The position numbers and the translations under genes are program-made. Shown here in pieces: positions 55,602-64,000 of a stretch of DNA of 64,000 nucleotides (its first letter is position 1; each line of letters opens with the position of its first letter). Location: assembly GCA_036398175.1 (NCBI GenBank), contig DASWHL010000050.1, forward strand, positions 40,252 through 104,251. Reading direction: 5' to 3'. Below the pieces are notes generated by a model, which ran no database searches, was not told the origin of the DNA, and saw only the letters and a program-made list of their open reading frames with translations. Source of the stretch: JAOTWJ01 sp036398175. Lineage in GTDB: Bacteria; Gemmatimonadota; Gemmatimonadetes; Gemmatimonadales; GWC2-71-9.

Positions 55602-56876
55602 TCAACCCCCCGCGCCCCCCCTGCCACGCGGGAGGCGGAACCGGGCGGTGCACCCCGTGCGATCGGCGCGGTTCTCGATGGACAGCGTTCCTCCGTGCGC
55701 CTCGGCGATCTGCCGGCTGAGCACGAGTCCGATTCCCGATCCCCCGGGCTTGGTCGTGAAGAACGGCACGAACAGGTTCGACGGATCCGGGAGGCCGGGC
55801 CCGGCGTCGTCCACGCGGATCTCGACGGCCGACCGCTCGAGCGCCCAGGTGACGGTCACCTCGCCGCCGGACTCGATCACGGCGTCCACCGCGTTCGCCA
55901 CCACGTTGATCAGCAGCTGCTCCACCTGATCGGGGTCTGCCTGGACCACGATGTCGGGCCCTTCCCGGATGGTCACCGGGTGGCGGCGCTCGAGGCCCGC
56001 CACGCGGTGCGCCAGCTCGGTCACGCGGACGGGGGCAAAGGATGGGGGTGGAAGCCGTGCGAGCCGCGCGTACGAGGCCATGAACCGGCGCAATGATTCC
56101 GACCGATCCGCGATGATCGCGAGGCCGCGCGCGAAGTCCTCGTCGTCGTCGCCGTTCCGGCGCGGCTCCCGGTCGAGCAGACTGCGCAGGCTCTCCGCGA
56201 TGGATTTGATGGGCGCGAGCGAGTTGTTGATCTCGTGGCTCAGCACCCGCACGAGCCGGCGCCATGCCTGGCGTTCCTCCTCGCGCAGCACGGCGCTCAG
56301 GTCGTTGATCACGAGCAGCTCGTGCGGGCGGCCGCCCTGCCGGAACTGGCGCCGGCGGATCTCCCAGCGGCCCGACTTGCCGGGAAAGACGACCTCCTCG
56401 ATCCGCTCGTCCGCGCCGGCCAGGTAGCGCGCCAGCCCGAGGTCGGCGGCGGCGCTGCCCAGGAGCATGTTCGAGGTCCGCCCGAGGAGGGCTTCCCCCG
56501 CGCGATTCACCAGCCGGAGCGCGCCGGCCGCGTCGAACGCGAAGATGGCGGCGTGGATTTCGGCAATGACGCGGCGCAGCAGCGCCTCGGCCTCCACCGA
56601 ATCCAGGCGTCGCCCGCGCAGCGTCTCGGTGAGCCGGTTCACCTCCCAGTACGCCAGGCCGAGCGAATCGTCCGGTCGGGCGCCGCGCGCCCGCGTGGAG
56701 TAGTCGGCCTCTCCCAGGGCCGCGAGCAGGTTCGAAAGCGTTTGCAGCGGCCGGATGACCCGCTCCTGTACCGCGAAGGCGCCCAGGATCCACGCGCCCG
56801 CCACGAGGCCGGCCAGCGTCCATTGGGTGCGGGCCGCGAAGTCTCCCGTGAACAGCAGCACACCCGCCAGGATCAC
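55602..56876 (-). CDS. NtrY-like sensor histidine kinase
   Basis: 424 residues from a GTG at 56874-56876. Two transmembrane segments (the first truncated at this start) are followed by a HAMP-like region (RVIRPLQTLSNLLAALG), a PAS domain (IHAAIFAFDAAGALRLVNRA), the H box LSHEINNSLAPIKSIAESL, the N box LINVVANAVDAVIE, G1 VDDAGPGLPDP and FFTTKPGGSGIGLVLSRQIA. Family relatives usually begin THERRxLxxxLxxGLP; the same residues lie in frame upstream, after a CTG at 56928-56930 that overlaps the regulator stop. That CTG may be the true start, restoring the first helix. It pairs with the regulator gene it overlaps. Confidence 0.9.
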   Translation of the reverse strand: MILAGVLLFTGDFAARTQWTLAGLVAGAWILGAFAVQERVIRPLQTLSNLLAALGEADYSTRARGARPDDSLGLAYWEVNRLTETLRGRRLDSVEAEALLRRVIAEIHAAIFAFDAAGALRLVNRAGEALLGRTSNMLLGSAAADLGLARYLAGADERIEEVVFPGKSGRWEIRRRQFRQGGRPHELLVINDLSAVLREEERQAWRRLVRVLSHEINNSLAPIKSIAESLRSLLDREPRRNGDDDEDFARGLAIIADRSESLRRFMASYARLARLPPPSFAPVRVTELAHRVAGLERRHPVTIREGPDIVVQADPDQVEQLLINVVANAVDAVIESGGEVTVTWALERSAVEIRVDDAGPGLPDPSNLFVPFFTTKPGGSGIGLVLSRQIAEAHGGTLSIENRADRTGCTARFRLPRGRGGAGG

Positions 56877-56926
56877 CGCCGGCAGGCCGGCGGCGAGCGT
56901 CCCGATCAGGATGCGCCGTTCGTGTG

Positions 56927-58279
56927 TCAGCGGTCGAGCTTCTCGAGGCGGCGGTACAGGGCGGACCGGCTCAGGCCGAGCGCGCGGGCGGCGTCACTCA
57001 CGTTGCCCCCCGCCCGATCCAGGGCCTGGCGGATCAGGTGGGCTTCGACGTCGGCCAGCGTCATCGCGTCGAGACGCGCCGCATCGTCCGCCCCGCCTGG
57101 GGCGAGGCCAAGGTCGGACGGGCGTACCACGGGGCCTTCCGCCAGCAAGGCCGCGCGCTCGACGGCGTGCTCCAGCTCCCGGACGTTCCCCGGCCAGGGA
57201 TGTCGCAGCAGCGCGTCCATCGCATCGGGCGCGAAGGCGTCCACGGGCTTCCGGTACCGGGTGGCGTGGTGCCGCAGGAAATGCACGGCGAGCGCGGGGA
57301 TGTCTTCCAGGCGCTCGCGGAGCGGCGGCAGGCGGATCTCCACGGTGTTGAGCCGGAACAGGAGGTCCTCGCGGAAGCGGCCCGCGCGCACCTCGGACGC
57401 GGCGTCGGCGTTCGTGGCCGACAGGAGCCGGACGTCCACGCGCCGTGTCTTGGACGACCCCACACGTTCCAGCTCGCCCGTCTGGAGCACGCGTAACAGC
57501 TTGGCCTGCTGCGTGAGGGTCATGTTGGCGATCTCGTCCAGGAACAGCGTCCCGCCGTCGGCCAGCTCGAACCGGCCAACCCGGTCGGTCTTGGCGTCGG
57601 TAAAGGCGCCTTTGACGTGCCCGAACAGCTCGCTCTCGAAGACACCGTCCGACAGCCCGCCGACGTTGACGGTCACGAGGGGTCGCTCCGCGCGGTGCGA
57701 CTCGGCGTGGAGCCACTGCGCCACGACGTCCTTGCCCGTGCCGTGCTCGCCCGAGATCAGCACGGGCGCGTCCGACGCGGCGACGCGCCGCAGCATCTGG
57801 AGCACCGGTTGCATGGCCTTGGCGGTCGCGATGAACGCAGGGCGGTCGCCGCGGAGGGCGGCGTTCTCGCTCTCGAGCCGCGCCGTCGAGCGGAGGGCGG
57901 CGCCCAGCGCCACCTGGGTCCGGAGCGTCGCCAGCAGCCGCGTGTTGTCCCACGGCTTCTCGATGAAATCCCGCGCGCCGCGCCGCATGGCCTCCACCGC
58001 CTTGTCCACCGTGCCCCACGCGGTCATCACGACGACGGGGAGCGTGTGGTCCATGGCCTGGAGCCGCGTCAGGAGATCGAGGCCCTCGGCGGCTGAGGTC
58101 GTATCACGCTGGTAGTTGAGATCCAGCAGGACCGCGTCGAAGTCGCTCCGCTCCACCGCGGCCAGCACGCCCGCCGCGGACGTGGCCGTGGCGATCTCGA
58201 AGCCCTCCCCCTTGAGGAGGAGCCGCAGGGCTTCGAGCACGTCCTGCTGGTCGTCGGCGACGAGAATGCGTGGGGACAT
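56927..58279 (-). CDS. NtrC-family sigma-54-dependent response regulator
   Basis: A 450-residue transcriptional activator with receiver, AAA+ and Fis-type DNA-binding domains. Receiver: ILVADDQQDVLEAL, phospho-acceptor Asp in FDAVLLDLNYQRD, VVMTAW and DFIEKPW. AAA+: Walker A GEHGTGKDVVAQ, GGTLFLDEIANM (Walker B), RFREDLLFRLN and HPWPGNVRELEHAVERA. The sigma-54 contact loop GAFTGA reads GAFTDA (GHVKGAFTDAKTDR). C-terminal helix-turn-helix: GNVSDAARALGLSRSALYRR. Start is the ATG at 58277-58279; 17 upstream codons in frame are not conserved. Its stop is shared with the start region of the histidine kinase. An ABC ATPase gene precedes it by 60 bases. Confidence 0.95.
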   Translation of the reverse strand: MSPRILVADDQQDVLEALRLLLKGEGFEIATATSAAGVLAAVERSDFDAVLLDLNYQRDTTSAAEGLDLLTRLQAMDHTLPVVVMTAWGTVDKAVEAMRRGARDFIEKPWDNTRLLATLRTQVALGAALRSTARLESENAALRGDRPAFIATAKAMQPVLQMLRRVAASDAPVLISGEHGTGKDVVAQWLHAESHRAERPLVTVNVGGLSDGVFESELFGHVKGAFTDAKTDRVGRFELADGGTLFLDEIANMTLTQQAKLLRVLQTGELERVGSSKTRRVDVRLLSATNADAASEVRAGRFREDLLFRLNTVEIRLPPLRERLEDIPALAVHFLRHHATRYRKPVDAFAPDAMDALLRHPWPGNVRELEHAVERAALLAEGPVVRPSDLGLAPGGADDAARLDAMTLADVEAHLIRQALDRAGGNVSDAARALGLSRSALYRRLEKLDR

Positions 58280-58339
58280 CGTGCCTTGCCACCGGGTGGC
58301 GGGTCGGTCTGGGGAGGAATCTACCTCCATCCGCCACGG

Positions 58340-59011
58340 CTACGGCTGTCGGAGCCAGCCGTCGAAGAGCTGAATGACCCGGTGCCCATACGACGCGCAT
58401 TCCTCGGAGTGCGTGACCTGGATGATCGTGGTGCCGGCGCGGTTCAGCTCCCGGAACAACTCCATGATCCCGCGCGCGTGCTCCGAATGCAGGCTGCCCG
58501 TGGGCTCGTCCGCCAGGATGAGCTTGGGTTTGGCCACCACCGCGCGCGCCACCCCCACGAGCTGCTGCTGCCCGCCCGAGAGCTGCGGCGGGAACAGGTC
58601 CTTCTTGGCCACGATGCCGAAGCGGTCGAGCGCGTCGGCCACCATGGCCTCGCGCTCCTTCTTGGGGACGTTCCGGTACGAGAGCGGGATGTCCAGGTTC
58701 TCGTAGACGGTGAGATCGTCCAGCAGATGGTACTGCTGGAACACGAAGCCCATGTACTGCTTGTTGAGCGCAATCCGCTGTTTCGGCTTGAGCAGATGGA
58801 CCGCCTCGCCCACGAGCCGGTACTCACCCTGCCAGTCGTGATCCAGCATCCCCAGAATGCCGAGCAGGGTGGACTTACCGGCGCCGGACGGTCCCATGAT
58901 CGTGACGAACTCGCCGTCCTGGATGTCCAGCGTGATGTCCCGGAGGAGCCAGAGGCGGCCGTTGCCCGACGCGATCGACTTCTCGAGGTGGGTGAGCGAG
59001 ATCAGAGGCAT
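58340..59011 (-). CDS. MacB/LolD-type ABC transporter ATP-binding protein
   Basis: A 223-residue ATPase of the lipoprotein/macrolide exporter type, starting at the ATG at 59009-59011 (a GTG three codons upstream is in frame). Walker A GPSGAGKSTLL, Q-loop FVFQQYHLLDDLTVYENL, signature LSGGQQQLVGVARAV, Walker B LILADEPTGSLHSEH and the switch His in VTHSEECASYGHRV are all present. It would power the two FtsX/MacB-like permeases encoded upstream. The signature has GQQQ, not GQQQRV, with Leu-Val next. Confidence 0.94.
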   Translation of the reverse strand: MPLISLTHLEKSIASGNGRLWLLRDITLDIQDGEFVTIMGPSGAGKSTLLGILGMLDHDWQGEYRLVGEAVHLLKPKQRIALNKQYMGFVFQQYHLLDDLTVYENLDIPLSYRNVPKKEREAMVADALDRFGIVAKKDLFPPQLSGGQQQLVGVARAVVAKPKLILADEPTGSLHSEHARGIMELFRELNRAGTTIIQVTHSEECASYGHRVIQLFDGWLRQP

Positions 59012-59046
59012 CGGGTGCACGTCGTTGGGTGAGGGGTGAGCGACCG

Positions 59047-59217
59047 CTACCGCAGGACTTGAATGAACACCGCCGCGGCGAAGAGCACCAGCGCCGCGCC
59101 GACCGCCGCGGACAGGATGACCAGGGCCACGCCCACGGCGTCCATCGGCCGGGTCCGGGTCGCGGGGCGCGCCGGCCGTCGTGGGAGTCGCAACCCGCTC
59201 GTCGGCGACACCTCCAC
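59047..59217 (-). CDS. Small putative membrane protein between permease and ATPase genes
   Basis: A 56-residue frame from the GTG at 59215-59217, just behind the permease stop, or 32 residues from the ATG at 59145. It ends with a single hydrophobic helix (VGVALVILSAAVGAALVLFA), preceded by a basic, Pro/Arg-rich stretch. I recognise no family. Position in an otherwise tight operon and the clean helix favour a real gene; overlap of the basic part with noncoding spacer is the main doubt. Confidence 0.45.
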   Translation of the reverse strand: MEVSPTSGLRLPRRPARPATRTRPMDAVGVALVILSAAVGAALVLFAAAVFIQVLR

Positions 59218-59218
59218 C

Positions 59219-61702
59219 CTACTCGCTCCGCAACGCCGTGATGGGGTCCACGCGGGCCGCGCGGCGCGCCGGAATCCAGCTCGCCACCGCGGCCGCCGTG
59301 AACACCACCAGGCCCACGAGCCCAAGAGTCGTGGGATCGGTGGCGGACACCCCGTACAGGAGACCGCGCAACAGGCGGCCTCCGACCAGGGCCAGGCCGA
59401 GGCCGAGGCCCACCCCCAGGCTGGTGAGCCGCACGCCCTCCCACACGACGGCACCCACGACCTCCCGGGGGGCGGCGCCGAGCGCGAGCCGGAGTCCCAG
59501 CTCGCGGCGGCGGCGGGCCACCAGGTAGCTCAGCACGCCGTGCACGCCGATCAGCGCCAGCGCGATGGCCGTGGCCGCGAATCCGCCCAGCAAGAGCATT
59601 GTGAATCGCTGCTGGCTCACCGACCGGCCCACCGTCCGCTCCAGCGCTTCGATCCCGAAGGCGGGCAGGCCCGGATCGATTGCATGCACGGCGGCGCGGA
59701 CCGCGGGCGCGAGCGCCTCGGGGGCCCCGGTGGTTCGCATCAGAATGGTGAGATCGCCATTGGCGGGCGGCGCCTGGTCCAGGGGCAGGTACAGCGCCGG
59801 CGGTGGCGCCTCGGCGAGACCCCTACTGCGCTCGTCACCCACGATCCCCACGACGGTGCGGAGGGTGCCCCAGAGGAAGATCTGCTGGCCGATCGGATCG
59901 TCGTTCGGAAAGTAGGTCCGGTTGGCCGCCTCGTTGATGACCGTCACGGCCGGGGCAAAGGTGCCGTCGGCGTCGGTGAGCGCCCGCCCGCGGCGCAGTG
60001 GGACGTGCATCGTCTCGAAGTACCCCGGAGAGATCCGGCGCACCGCGATCTCCGGCCAGGTGGCGGCGTCCGCTTCGCGGCCGGGTACCGAGATGGAGTT
60101 GTTGAATCCGGCGTCGAGCGGGTGATTACCGGCGAGCGCGGCCGCGGCCACCCCCGGCACGGCGCGCACCCGCTCCAGGGCCGCCCGGTTGAACGCATGG
60201 ATCTCCGCGAAATCCGGCCAGTTCGCGAAGTTCACCGGATAGCGGGTCGGTGGGAGATCCACCTGCGCCTTCAGCACGCCCCGGGGCTCGAACCCCGGGT
60301 CCACGCTCCGCAGCTGCCAGAAGCTCCGGAGGAGCAGGCCGGCGCCCGCTACGAGCGCCACCGCGAGCGTCAGCTCCGCCACCACCAGCGCGGCGCGAAA
60401 CCGTCCGTGGCCCGCGCCACCCGACGTGCTCCCCGTGGCCTCCCCGCGCAGCGAGGTCTGGGGATCGAGCCGGCGGGCATGGAGCGCCGGCACGAGGCCG
60501 AACGCGATGCCGACGGCCAGGCACAGGGCGCTGGTGACGAGCAGCACCGTGCCGTTCACTCCCACCGTGCCGAGGCGCGGAATGTCCGGCGGCGCGAGCG
60601 CAACGAGCAGGCGCGTCCCCCAGGCGGCGATGGCCACGCCCACCGCTCCGCCCAGGCCGGCCAGCACGAGCCCTTCCACCAGGAACTGCCGGCCGAGGCG
60701 ACGCGCGTTGGCACCGAGCGCCACGCGGACCGCCACTTCCCGCGTCCGGGCCGCGCCGCGCGCGAGCAGGAGGTTGGCGACGTTGACGCACGCGACGAGC
60801 AGCACCAGGGCGACGGCTGCGACGAGCATGACCAATGCGGGCTGGACACGCCCGAAGATCACGGCGCGCAGGGGTTCGAGGTGGACGCCGCGGCCATCGT
60901 TCGATGGATAGGTCGCCTCCAGATCCGCCGCCAGGCTGGTCATCGCCTGCTGGGCCGCGCCGAACGAGACGCCGGGGGCGAGGCGGCCGAGCACGAAGAT
61001 CGGGTGGTTGTCCCGCGTCCGGGTGCCGAGCGCCGGGCGCAGCGGGGCCCACAGCTGTACGTCCGCCGGCCCGAACCGGTCCGCGAACGCGCGGCCGTAC
61101 GCCGCGGCGTCGAGGATCTGCAACGTGCCGAAGTCGGCGCCCGCGGGCAGCACGCCGATCACGGTGAGGAGCACGCCGTCGGCGCGGATGGTGCGGCCCA
61201 CGACGGTTGGGTCTCGGGCGTAGAGGCGGTCCCAGAGGCGCTCGCCGATGAGGGCCACGCCGGCGGCCCCCGCGCGATCGTCGTCGGACGAGAACCCGCG
61301 GCCGAGCAGCGGCTCGATGCCCACCATCGTCAGGAACTCGTGGGTCAGAAGCATGCCGTCCAGCCGGACCGGGTCGCCATCGTCCGGCGTCACCGTGGTC
61401 TCACTTGCCGCGAACGCCGCGAGCGCCGAGAAGGACCGAGCGTGCGTGACGAAGTCGTGGAAGTCCGGCACCGACGCGGGCTCGCGCGTGGTGCCGCTGT
61501 TGCGGTCTGTTTCCCAGACCATGACCAGCCCATCGAAATCCTCGAACGGCGCGGGCCGGAGCAGCACGCCATCCACGACGCTGAGGATGGCGGTGTTGGC
61601 GCCGATCCCGAGCGCGAGCGTCAGCACGGCGGCAAGAGCAAAGCCGGGTGCGTTGCGCAGCGACCGGAGCGCGTAGCGGAGGTCGGCGAGCACGTCACGC
61701 AT
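59219..61702 (-). CDS. ADOP-family MacB/FtsX-type ABC transporter permease
   Basis: An 827-residue inner-membrane permease with the ADOP layout: an N-terminal helix (FALAAVLTLALGIGANTAIL) and MacB periplasmic core domain, FtsX-like helices at about 280-400, a second periplasmic core and C-terminal FtsX helices. Typical text includes SVVDGVLLRPAPFEDFDGLV, VACVNVANLLLARGAARTRE, VALGANARRLGRQFLVE and, at the end, SWIPARRAARVDPITALRSE. Start is the ATG at 61700-61702. With the neighbouring permease and ATPase it probably exports a lipid, peptide or drug-like substrate or acts as a mechanotransmission complex. Two permeases in tandem with an NtrYX-like pair is a common Gemmatimonadota/Acidobacteriota arrangement. 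Confidence 0.93.
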   Translation of the reverse strand: MRDVLADLRYALRSLRNAPGFALAAVLTLALGIGANTAILSVVDGVLLRPAPFEDFDGLVMVWETDRNSGTTREPASVPDFHDFVTHARSFSALAAFAASETTVTPDDGDPVRLDGMLLTHEFLTMVGIEPLLGRGFSSDDDRAGAAGVALIGERLWDRLYARDPTVVGRTIRADGVLLTVIGVLPAGADFGTLQILDAAAYGRAFADRFGPADVQLWAPLRPALGTRTRDNHPIFVLGRLAPGVSFGAAQQAMTSLAADLEATYPSNDGRGVHLEPLRAVIFGRVQPALVMLVAAVALVLLVACVNVANLLLARGAARTREVAVRVALGANARRLGRQFLVEGLVLAGLGGAVGVAIAAWGTRLLVALAPPDIPRLGTVGVNGTVLLVTSALCLAVGIAFGLVPALHARRLDPQTSLRGEATGSTSGGAGHGRFRAALVVAELTLAVALVAGAGLLLRSFWQLRSVDPGFEPRGVLKAQVDLPPTRYPVNFANWPDFAEIHAFNRAALERVRAVPGVAAAALAGNHPLDAGFNNSISVPGREADAATWPEIAVRRISPGYFETMHVPLRRGRALTDADGTFAPAVTVINEAANRTYFPNDDPIGQQIFLWGTLRTVVGIVGDERSRGLAEAPPPALYLPLDQAPPANGDLTILMRTTGAPEALAPAVRAAVHAIDPGLPAFGIEALERTVGRSVSQQRFTMLLLGGFAATAIALALIGVHGVLSYLVARRRRELGLRLALGAAPREVVGAVVWEGVRLTSLGVGLGLGLALVGGRLLRGLLYGVSATDPTTLGLVGLVVFTAAAVASWIPARRAARVDPITALRSE

Positions 61703-61724
61703 GAGCGGGTCCTTTCACGGCGGC

Positions 61725-64000
61725 CTACTGTTGCCGCAGGGCGGTGGTCGGCGTGATCCGGGCCGCGCGTCGCCCGGGGATGTAGGCCGCGAGCAGCGCG
61801 ACACCGCCGAGCAGCAGGGCGACGGCGCCGAAAGCGACCGGATCCGCCGGGCTCACCTCGAACAGCAGCGTGCGCATGAGCCTGGTGAGTGCGAACGCCG
61901 CGACGAGGCCCAGGATCAGACCCAGGGCGGCGAGCCGCATCCCGGACCCGACCACGAGACGCAGAACGTCGGCCCGCGCGGCGCCGAGCGCCATGCGGAT
62001 GCCCAGCTCGTGGGTGCGGCGTCGCACGGAGTACCCGATCACCCCGTAGATGCCGACCGCGGCGAGCGTCAACGCCAGCCCGCCGAACAGGCCCAGGAGC
62101 AGCATATTGAACCGCCGGCCGGCAACTGACGCGTCCACGAGCGCATCCATCGTGCGCACGTCGTACATCAGGATTTCCGGATCGATGGCGCGAACGCGCT
62201 CGCGCACGACCGGAACCAGCGCGGCGGGGTCACCCATGGTCCTGATAGCCAGGAGCGGGTAGGTGGGCGGACCCTGCGAGGCGGCGAAGTAGGCGATATC
62301 CGGCGCCGCCACGTCGAGCCCGAAGTGCTTCACGTCGCCCACGACGCCCACCACGTTGAGCCAGGGCGCGTCGGGCGTGATGCCCGCGAACCAGAAACGC
62401 AACTGCTTGCCGATCGGGTCGTCGCCGGGCCAGAGGCGCTCGGCGAGCCCGCGGTTGACGATCATGGCGCCCGGCGCTGACGGCGTGTCGTGCTCGTCGA
62501 ACGCACGCCCCCGTAGCACCGGGATGCCCATCGCCGCGAAGTAGTCTCCGCCCGCCCGCCGGAACTCCACCTCGGGCTGTTCGCCGTCGGGCACGGGCCG
62601 GTCGCGCACGTCGAGCTTCGTGGAGAGCTGGGTGCCGAGCGGCAGGCGCGTGGTGGTTCCCACGGCCGCTACGCCGGGAATCGCCCCCAGATCGGCGTAG
62701 AGTCGGTCGAACAGCGCATTGCGGCCCACGCCGTCGTACGAACCGGGTGCTGCGATCTGGAGCGTGAGCACCTGGCCGGCCTGGAAGCCCGGGTCCACCT
62801 GCATGAGACGCGCAAAGCTCTTGATGAGCAGGCCCGCGCCCGCGAGCAGCACGACGGCGAGCGTCACCTCCGCGACCACCAGACCGTCGCGCAGGCGCCC
62901 GCCCGCGTCGCCACCGGTCCGGCCGCCCTCCTTGAGCCACCCGTGGAGATTGGCCCGGGCCGCGTCGAACGCGGGTGCGAGCCCGAACGCCATGCCGGAC
63001 CCGAGGGTGACGAGCGCGGCGACGGCAAGGACCCGTCCGTCGAGGGCGATCTCCTGAAGCCGCGGCAGGTCGGCGGGACCAAGGGTCTGCAGCAGCGACA
63101 GGAGCCAGACCGCGAGGAGCAGGCCCATCACGCCGCCGATCAGGGCGAGGGTGGCGCTCTCGGTCAGCAGTTGGCGGACCAGACGTGTGGCACTCGCACC
63201 CATCGCACTCCGGATGGCAATCTCGCTGCGGCGGCCCGTGGCGCGCGCCAGCAGGAGGTTCCCGATGTTGGCGCACGCGATGAGCAGGACGAAGCCGACA
63301 CCGCCGAGGAGCGTCCACAACGCGGGCCGCACGTCGCCCACGGTGGCGTCGGTGAGGCTGGCGACGTCACCGCCCAGCCCGCCGGCCTCCGCGGGATAGG
63401 CCAGGGCGAGACGATCCGCGAACGCCGCGAACTCGGTGCGGGCCTGGTTGACCGTGGTGCCCGGCGCGAGCCGTGCGACCACGTCCACCCAGCGTACCTG
63501 GCGACCGCGCGGGACGAGGGGGTTCTGGCCGAGGGGAGTGAAGAGGTCAACGTCGCTGCCATAGCGAAAGCCGGGAGCCATGACGCCAATCACGGTGACC
63601 GGGCCCGGGCCAATGGTGATGGCGCGGCCGACGATCGAGCTGTCGCCGCCAAAACGACGCTGCCAGAAGGCGTGGCTCAGCACGACCACCGCCTCGCCGC
63701 CGGGGGCGTCCTCCGCCGGGCCGAACGCGCGGCCGATGGCCGGGGTGCCCAACAATTCGAAGAAGGACGCCGACACCCAATACCCCGTCGCGCGCTCGGC
63801 CTCGGGCGCGCGCACGGTGAAGGTCCACTCGGGCGAGACGCCCGCAGCGGCGCCTAGCGCCGGAACGTTGCCGACCAGTTCCCGGAACGTCTCGTAGGCC
63901 ATCCCCTCGCGCGGCACCACGCTGCGTTCGTTCAGGTGCCACACGCGCACGAGGCGCTCGGGCTGCGGGTAGGGCAGGGGCCGCAGCAGGACCTGATCCA
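61725..64000 (-). CDS. ADOP-family MacB/FtsX-type permease, 5' end cut by window
   Basis: The frame is open to the right edge; the text at the edge, DQVLLRPLPYPQPERLVRVW, is the usual sequence after the first helix of ADOP permeases, so about 60-100 residues are missing. Visible are GTPAIGRAFGPAEDAPGGEA, the mid FtsX block with LIACANIGNLLLARATGRRS and IRSAMGASATRLVRQLLTES, and the C-terminal YIPGRRAARITPTTALRQQ. It is 22 bases upstream of the second permease. It shares the family features but not the sequence of its neighbour, so they are not a recent duplicate. Confidence 0.92.
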   Translation of the reverse strand, partial: DQVLLRPLPYPQPERLVRVWHLNERSVVPREGMAYETFRELVGNVPALGAAAGVSPEWTFTVRAPEAERATGYWVSASFFELLGTPAIGRAFGPAEDAPGGEAVVVLSHAFWQRRFGGDSSIVGRAITIGPGPVTVIGVMAPGFRYGSDVDLFTPLGQNPLVPRGRQVRWVDVVARLAPGTTVNQARTEFAAFADRLALAYPAEAGGLGGDVASLTDATVGDVRPALWTLLGGVGFVLLIACANIGNLLLARATGRRSEIAIRSAMGASATRLVRQLLTESATLALIGGVMGLLLAVWLLSLLQTLGPADLPRLQEIALDGRVLAVAALVTLGSGMAFGLAPAFDAARANLHGWLKEGGRTGGDAGGRLRDGLVVAEVTLAVVLLAGAGLLIKSFARLMQVDPGFQAGQVLTLQIAAPGSYDGVGRNALFDRLYADLGAIPGVAAVGTTTRLPLGTQLSTKLDVRDRPVPDGEQPEVEFRRAGGDYFAAMGIPVLRGRAFDEHDTPSAPGAMIVNRGLAERLWPGDDPIGKQLRFWFAGITPDAPWLNVVGVVGDVKHFGLDVAAPDIAYFAASQGPPTYPLLAIRTMGDPAALVPVVRERVRAIDPEILMYDVRTMDALVDASVAGRRFNMLLLGLFGGLALTLAAVGIYGVIGYSVRRRTHELGIRMALGAARADVLRLVVGSGMRLAALGLILGLVAAFALTRLMRTLLFEVSPADPVAFGAVALLLGGVALLAAYIPGRRAARITPTTALRQQ

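Noticed and set aside
59063..61756. An 897-codon plus-strand frame opposite the ADOP permease
   Set aside because: The minus-strand frame has full family motifs; the plus-strand product is low-complexity His/Arg/Gly text.

Overview
The window is about 64 kb of very GC-rich bacterial chromosome. It is densely packed: no gene-free stretch exceeds 300 bases, and many starts are GTG or TTG and overlap the preceding stop by 4 bases. The gene mix suggests Gemmatimonadota or a close relative, but no rRNA is present to prove it. Pointers are MacB/ADOP-type permeases, DUF4159 and DUF4175 genes in tandem, a serine/threonine kinase with a TPR-rich C-terminal half, a BlaI plus M56/TonB pair, and a HAO-like multihaem cytochrome. 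No prophage, insertion sequence, CRISPR array or rRNA was seen. One tRNA (Ser-GCT) lies at 20920-21010.

Layout. 1-3090 (minus): pdxJ, a degenerate Hpt-like protein and a truncated flippase-like membrane protein. 3158-4001: a small lipoprotein and methylmalonyl-CoA epimerase. 4079-17806 (plus): trxA and an unknown gene, then an almost gapless run of rsmI, DUF4159, DUF4175, a TPR protein, a Tat-exported 'asparagine synthetase B'-labelled protein, a JAMM-DinG helicase fusion, a DapL-like aminotransferase and a membrane-anchored protein. 17831-22604 (minus): POT transporter, gltX, tRNA-Ser, a chalcone isomerase-like protein and a DUF6498-like membrane protein. 22759-30354 (plus): a small secreted protein, gatE, gatD, glnS and a D-aminoacylase-like enzyme. 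30505-40953: M19 dipeptidase, nadA-nadC, a nine-haem cytochrome, an aminotransferase, RecQ and an acyl-CoA synthetase. 41122-48781: an EAL remnant, a secreted subtilase with altered catalytic residues, a small membrane protein, the kinase, and the BlaI/M56 pair. 49049-52141: receiver/GGDEF-like protein, ZU5-like lipoprotein and TPR-HD-GYP protein. 52138-55416: V4R-like protein, Nramp-like transporter, SufU-like scaffold and rhodanese. 55602-64000 (minus): two ADOP permeases, a small membrane ORF, an ABC ATPase, and an NtrC-type regulator with its NtrY-like kinase.

The most striking point is a complete archaeal-type GatDE Glu-tRNA(Gln) amidotransferase (gatE-gatD, overlapping) directly followed by glutaminyl-tRNA synthetase. 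About 3 kb away is a glutamyl-tRNA synthetase that lacks roughly 37-40 residues of the connective region. GatDE is regarded as the archaeal counterpart of bacterial GatCAB, and coexistence with GlnRS would make two routes to Gln-tRNA(Gln) in one cell. Other points of note are a complete JAMM metalloprotease motif fused to a DinG-like helicase, a cytochrome c domain fused to a HAO-like octahaem domain, and a subtilase with Asp-to-Glu and oxyanion-hole changes. A family of about 105-bp intergenic elements with inverted-repeat ends (two full copies, one half copy) is also present.

Functions above come from motifs and family knowledge recalled while reading the sequence; no database search was run.
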